From positions 15,389,837-15,453,836 of the forward strand of contig CM065175.1 of the NCBI GenBank assembly GCA_033026295.1: a stretch of 64,000 bases of DNA, in the 5' to 3' direction. Below are positions 63,501-64,000 of the stretch, one piece after another. The notes under the pieces were generated by a model that saw nothing but the letters and a program-made list of their open reading frames with translations, ran no database searches and was not told where the DNA came from. Position numbers and translations under genes: made by a program. This DNA is from Channa striata. Taxonomy: Eukaryota > Chordata > Actinopteri > Anabantiformes > Channidae. Positions within the stretch are counted from its first letter, which is position 1; each line of letters opens with the position of its first letter.

Positions 63501-64000
63501 TCCAGTCAAATTAAAACTACTTTATTCTCCTTGTCTAATGTCCAGTTTCAACTGCCAATGCATTAAAGAAAAATAAATTTTTAGGGACTTGTCGGTTATT
63601 GGTCAAAGATTAAAAACATATTTCTCTTTACAAAATGCAATTTAAAAAATTGAGATGAAGCATGAATGAATGATGAAGCATGCTTACCTGCTGGACAGTT
63701 TGGGATGTGACAATGGTGGTTACTGTGCCTCCCTGCTGCACCACCACTCCCTGCTGATGGCCAGGATACACTGGCTGACCATGCAGGTAGCTGGCCGTGG
63801 GCTCAGTATATGCCTTAACAAACACAAAAAACATATTTTTTCACATTTCTATATGTACTAAATAGCTGACCAGCCTGGTCAAGGATGCAGTACTGGAAAT
63901 AAGGTTTCTGCTTTAGTCTGGCAGTATTGTGACTGAAACATTTCAGATCCATCCAATTTGAATTTAGGACATTTTAAAACTTGCCTTGTAGCCACACCGC
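60508..64000 (-). CDS. setd2: SETD2 histone H3K36 methyltransferase, C-terminal exons (partial)
   Basis: The 3' end of setd2; the catalytic SET region lies beyond the right edge. Exons in minus-strand order: 64000-63985 (tentative, GC donor), 63813-63688, 63094-62958, 62858-62747, 61646-61572, 61357-61256, 60669-60508 (stop TAG 60510-60508). The six firm exons are 714 nt (237 residues), all in phase. A Gln/Val-rich segment (VYPGHQQGVVVQQGG) is followed by the proline stretch DLPPPSPPKPKTIV. The WW domain spans two exons: LPPNWKVARDPEGKIYYYHV, then QTQWDPPTWE. The last three exons carry the SRI domain (FRKE, MSQFIVQCLNPYRKPDC, THGVMNKELKACKNPEDLE, KEYIKKYMQRFGSVYRPKED), which binds the phosphorylated Pol II CTD and couples H3K36me3 to elongation. 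The protein ends KEDTEVY, close to human KEDTELE. Confidence 0.95.
61520..61539. repeat. (CA)n microsatellite in a setd2 intron
   Basis: About 10 CA units next to an ATACAT-rich stretch, 33 bp from the exon at 61572-61646. Confidence 0.85.

Noticed and set aside
1..64000. CRISPR arrays, prokaryotic operons, phage or defence systems
   Set aside because: No regularly spaced direct repeats or compact unspliced gene clusters; all supported genes are intron-rich vertebrate genes.

Overview
The window is vertebrate nuclear DNA, most likely from a ray-finned (teleost) fish. The coding sequence is broken into many short exons with GT-AG introns. Introns are AT-rich, CA/TG microsatellites are common, and several dispersed repeat families I associate with fish genomes are present. 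The gene content is plainly vertebrate. It includes no prokaryotic operon, CRISPR array or phage, and I found no convincing novel multi-gene system.

Layout from left to right: (1) 136-5164 (+), the 3' part of a C-terminal-motor kinesin of the KIFC3 type, with an old hAT-like DNA transposon in one intron; (2) 6691-13646 (-), complete ccdc12 in seven coding exons, whose introns hold two opposed copies of a tRNA-derived SINE and two Tc1-like relics; (3) a 1.5 kb head-to-head promoter interval with three CA/TG tracts; (4) 15137-44628 (+), nbeal2 read as 55 coding exons (about 2,838 residues after allowing for two single-base gaps); (5) 44629-49425, intergenic, with a minus-strand broken reading frame resembling a small secreted helical protein; (6) 49426-56177 (+), nradd, a p75-type neurotrophin-receptor relative with four cysteine-rich domains and a death domain in six coding exons; (7) 58977-64000 (-), the 3' end of setd2 with its WW and SRI domains.

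The order ccdc12 - nbeal2 - nradd - setd2 matches human 3p21.31 (CCDC12, NBEAL2, NRADD pseudogene, SETD2), an independent check on the assignments. The genes are not a pathway: ccdc12 is a splicing factor, nbeal2 a BEACH-family trafficking scaffold needed for platelet alpha-granules in mammals, nradd a membrane death-domain receptor, and setd2 the H3K36 trimethyltransferase that rides on RNA polymerase II.

The strongest anomalies are three one-base deletions in otherwise well-conserved exons (near 4760, 39265 and 44236), which look more like assembly indels than gene death, and the secreted-protein-like relic at 47815-48299. All exon boundaries were set by hand from splice sites and phase continuity.
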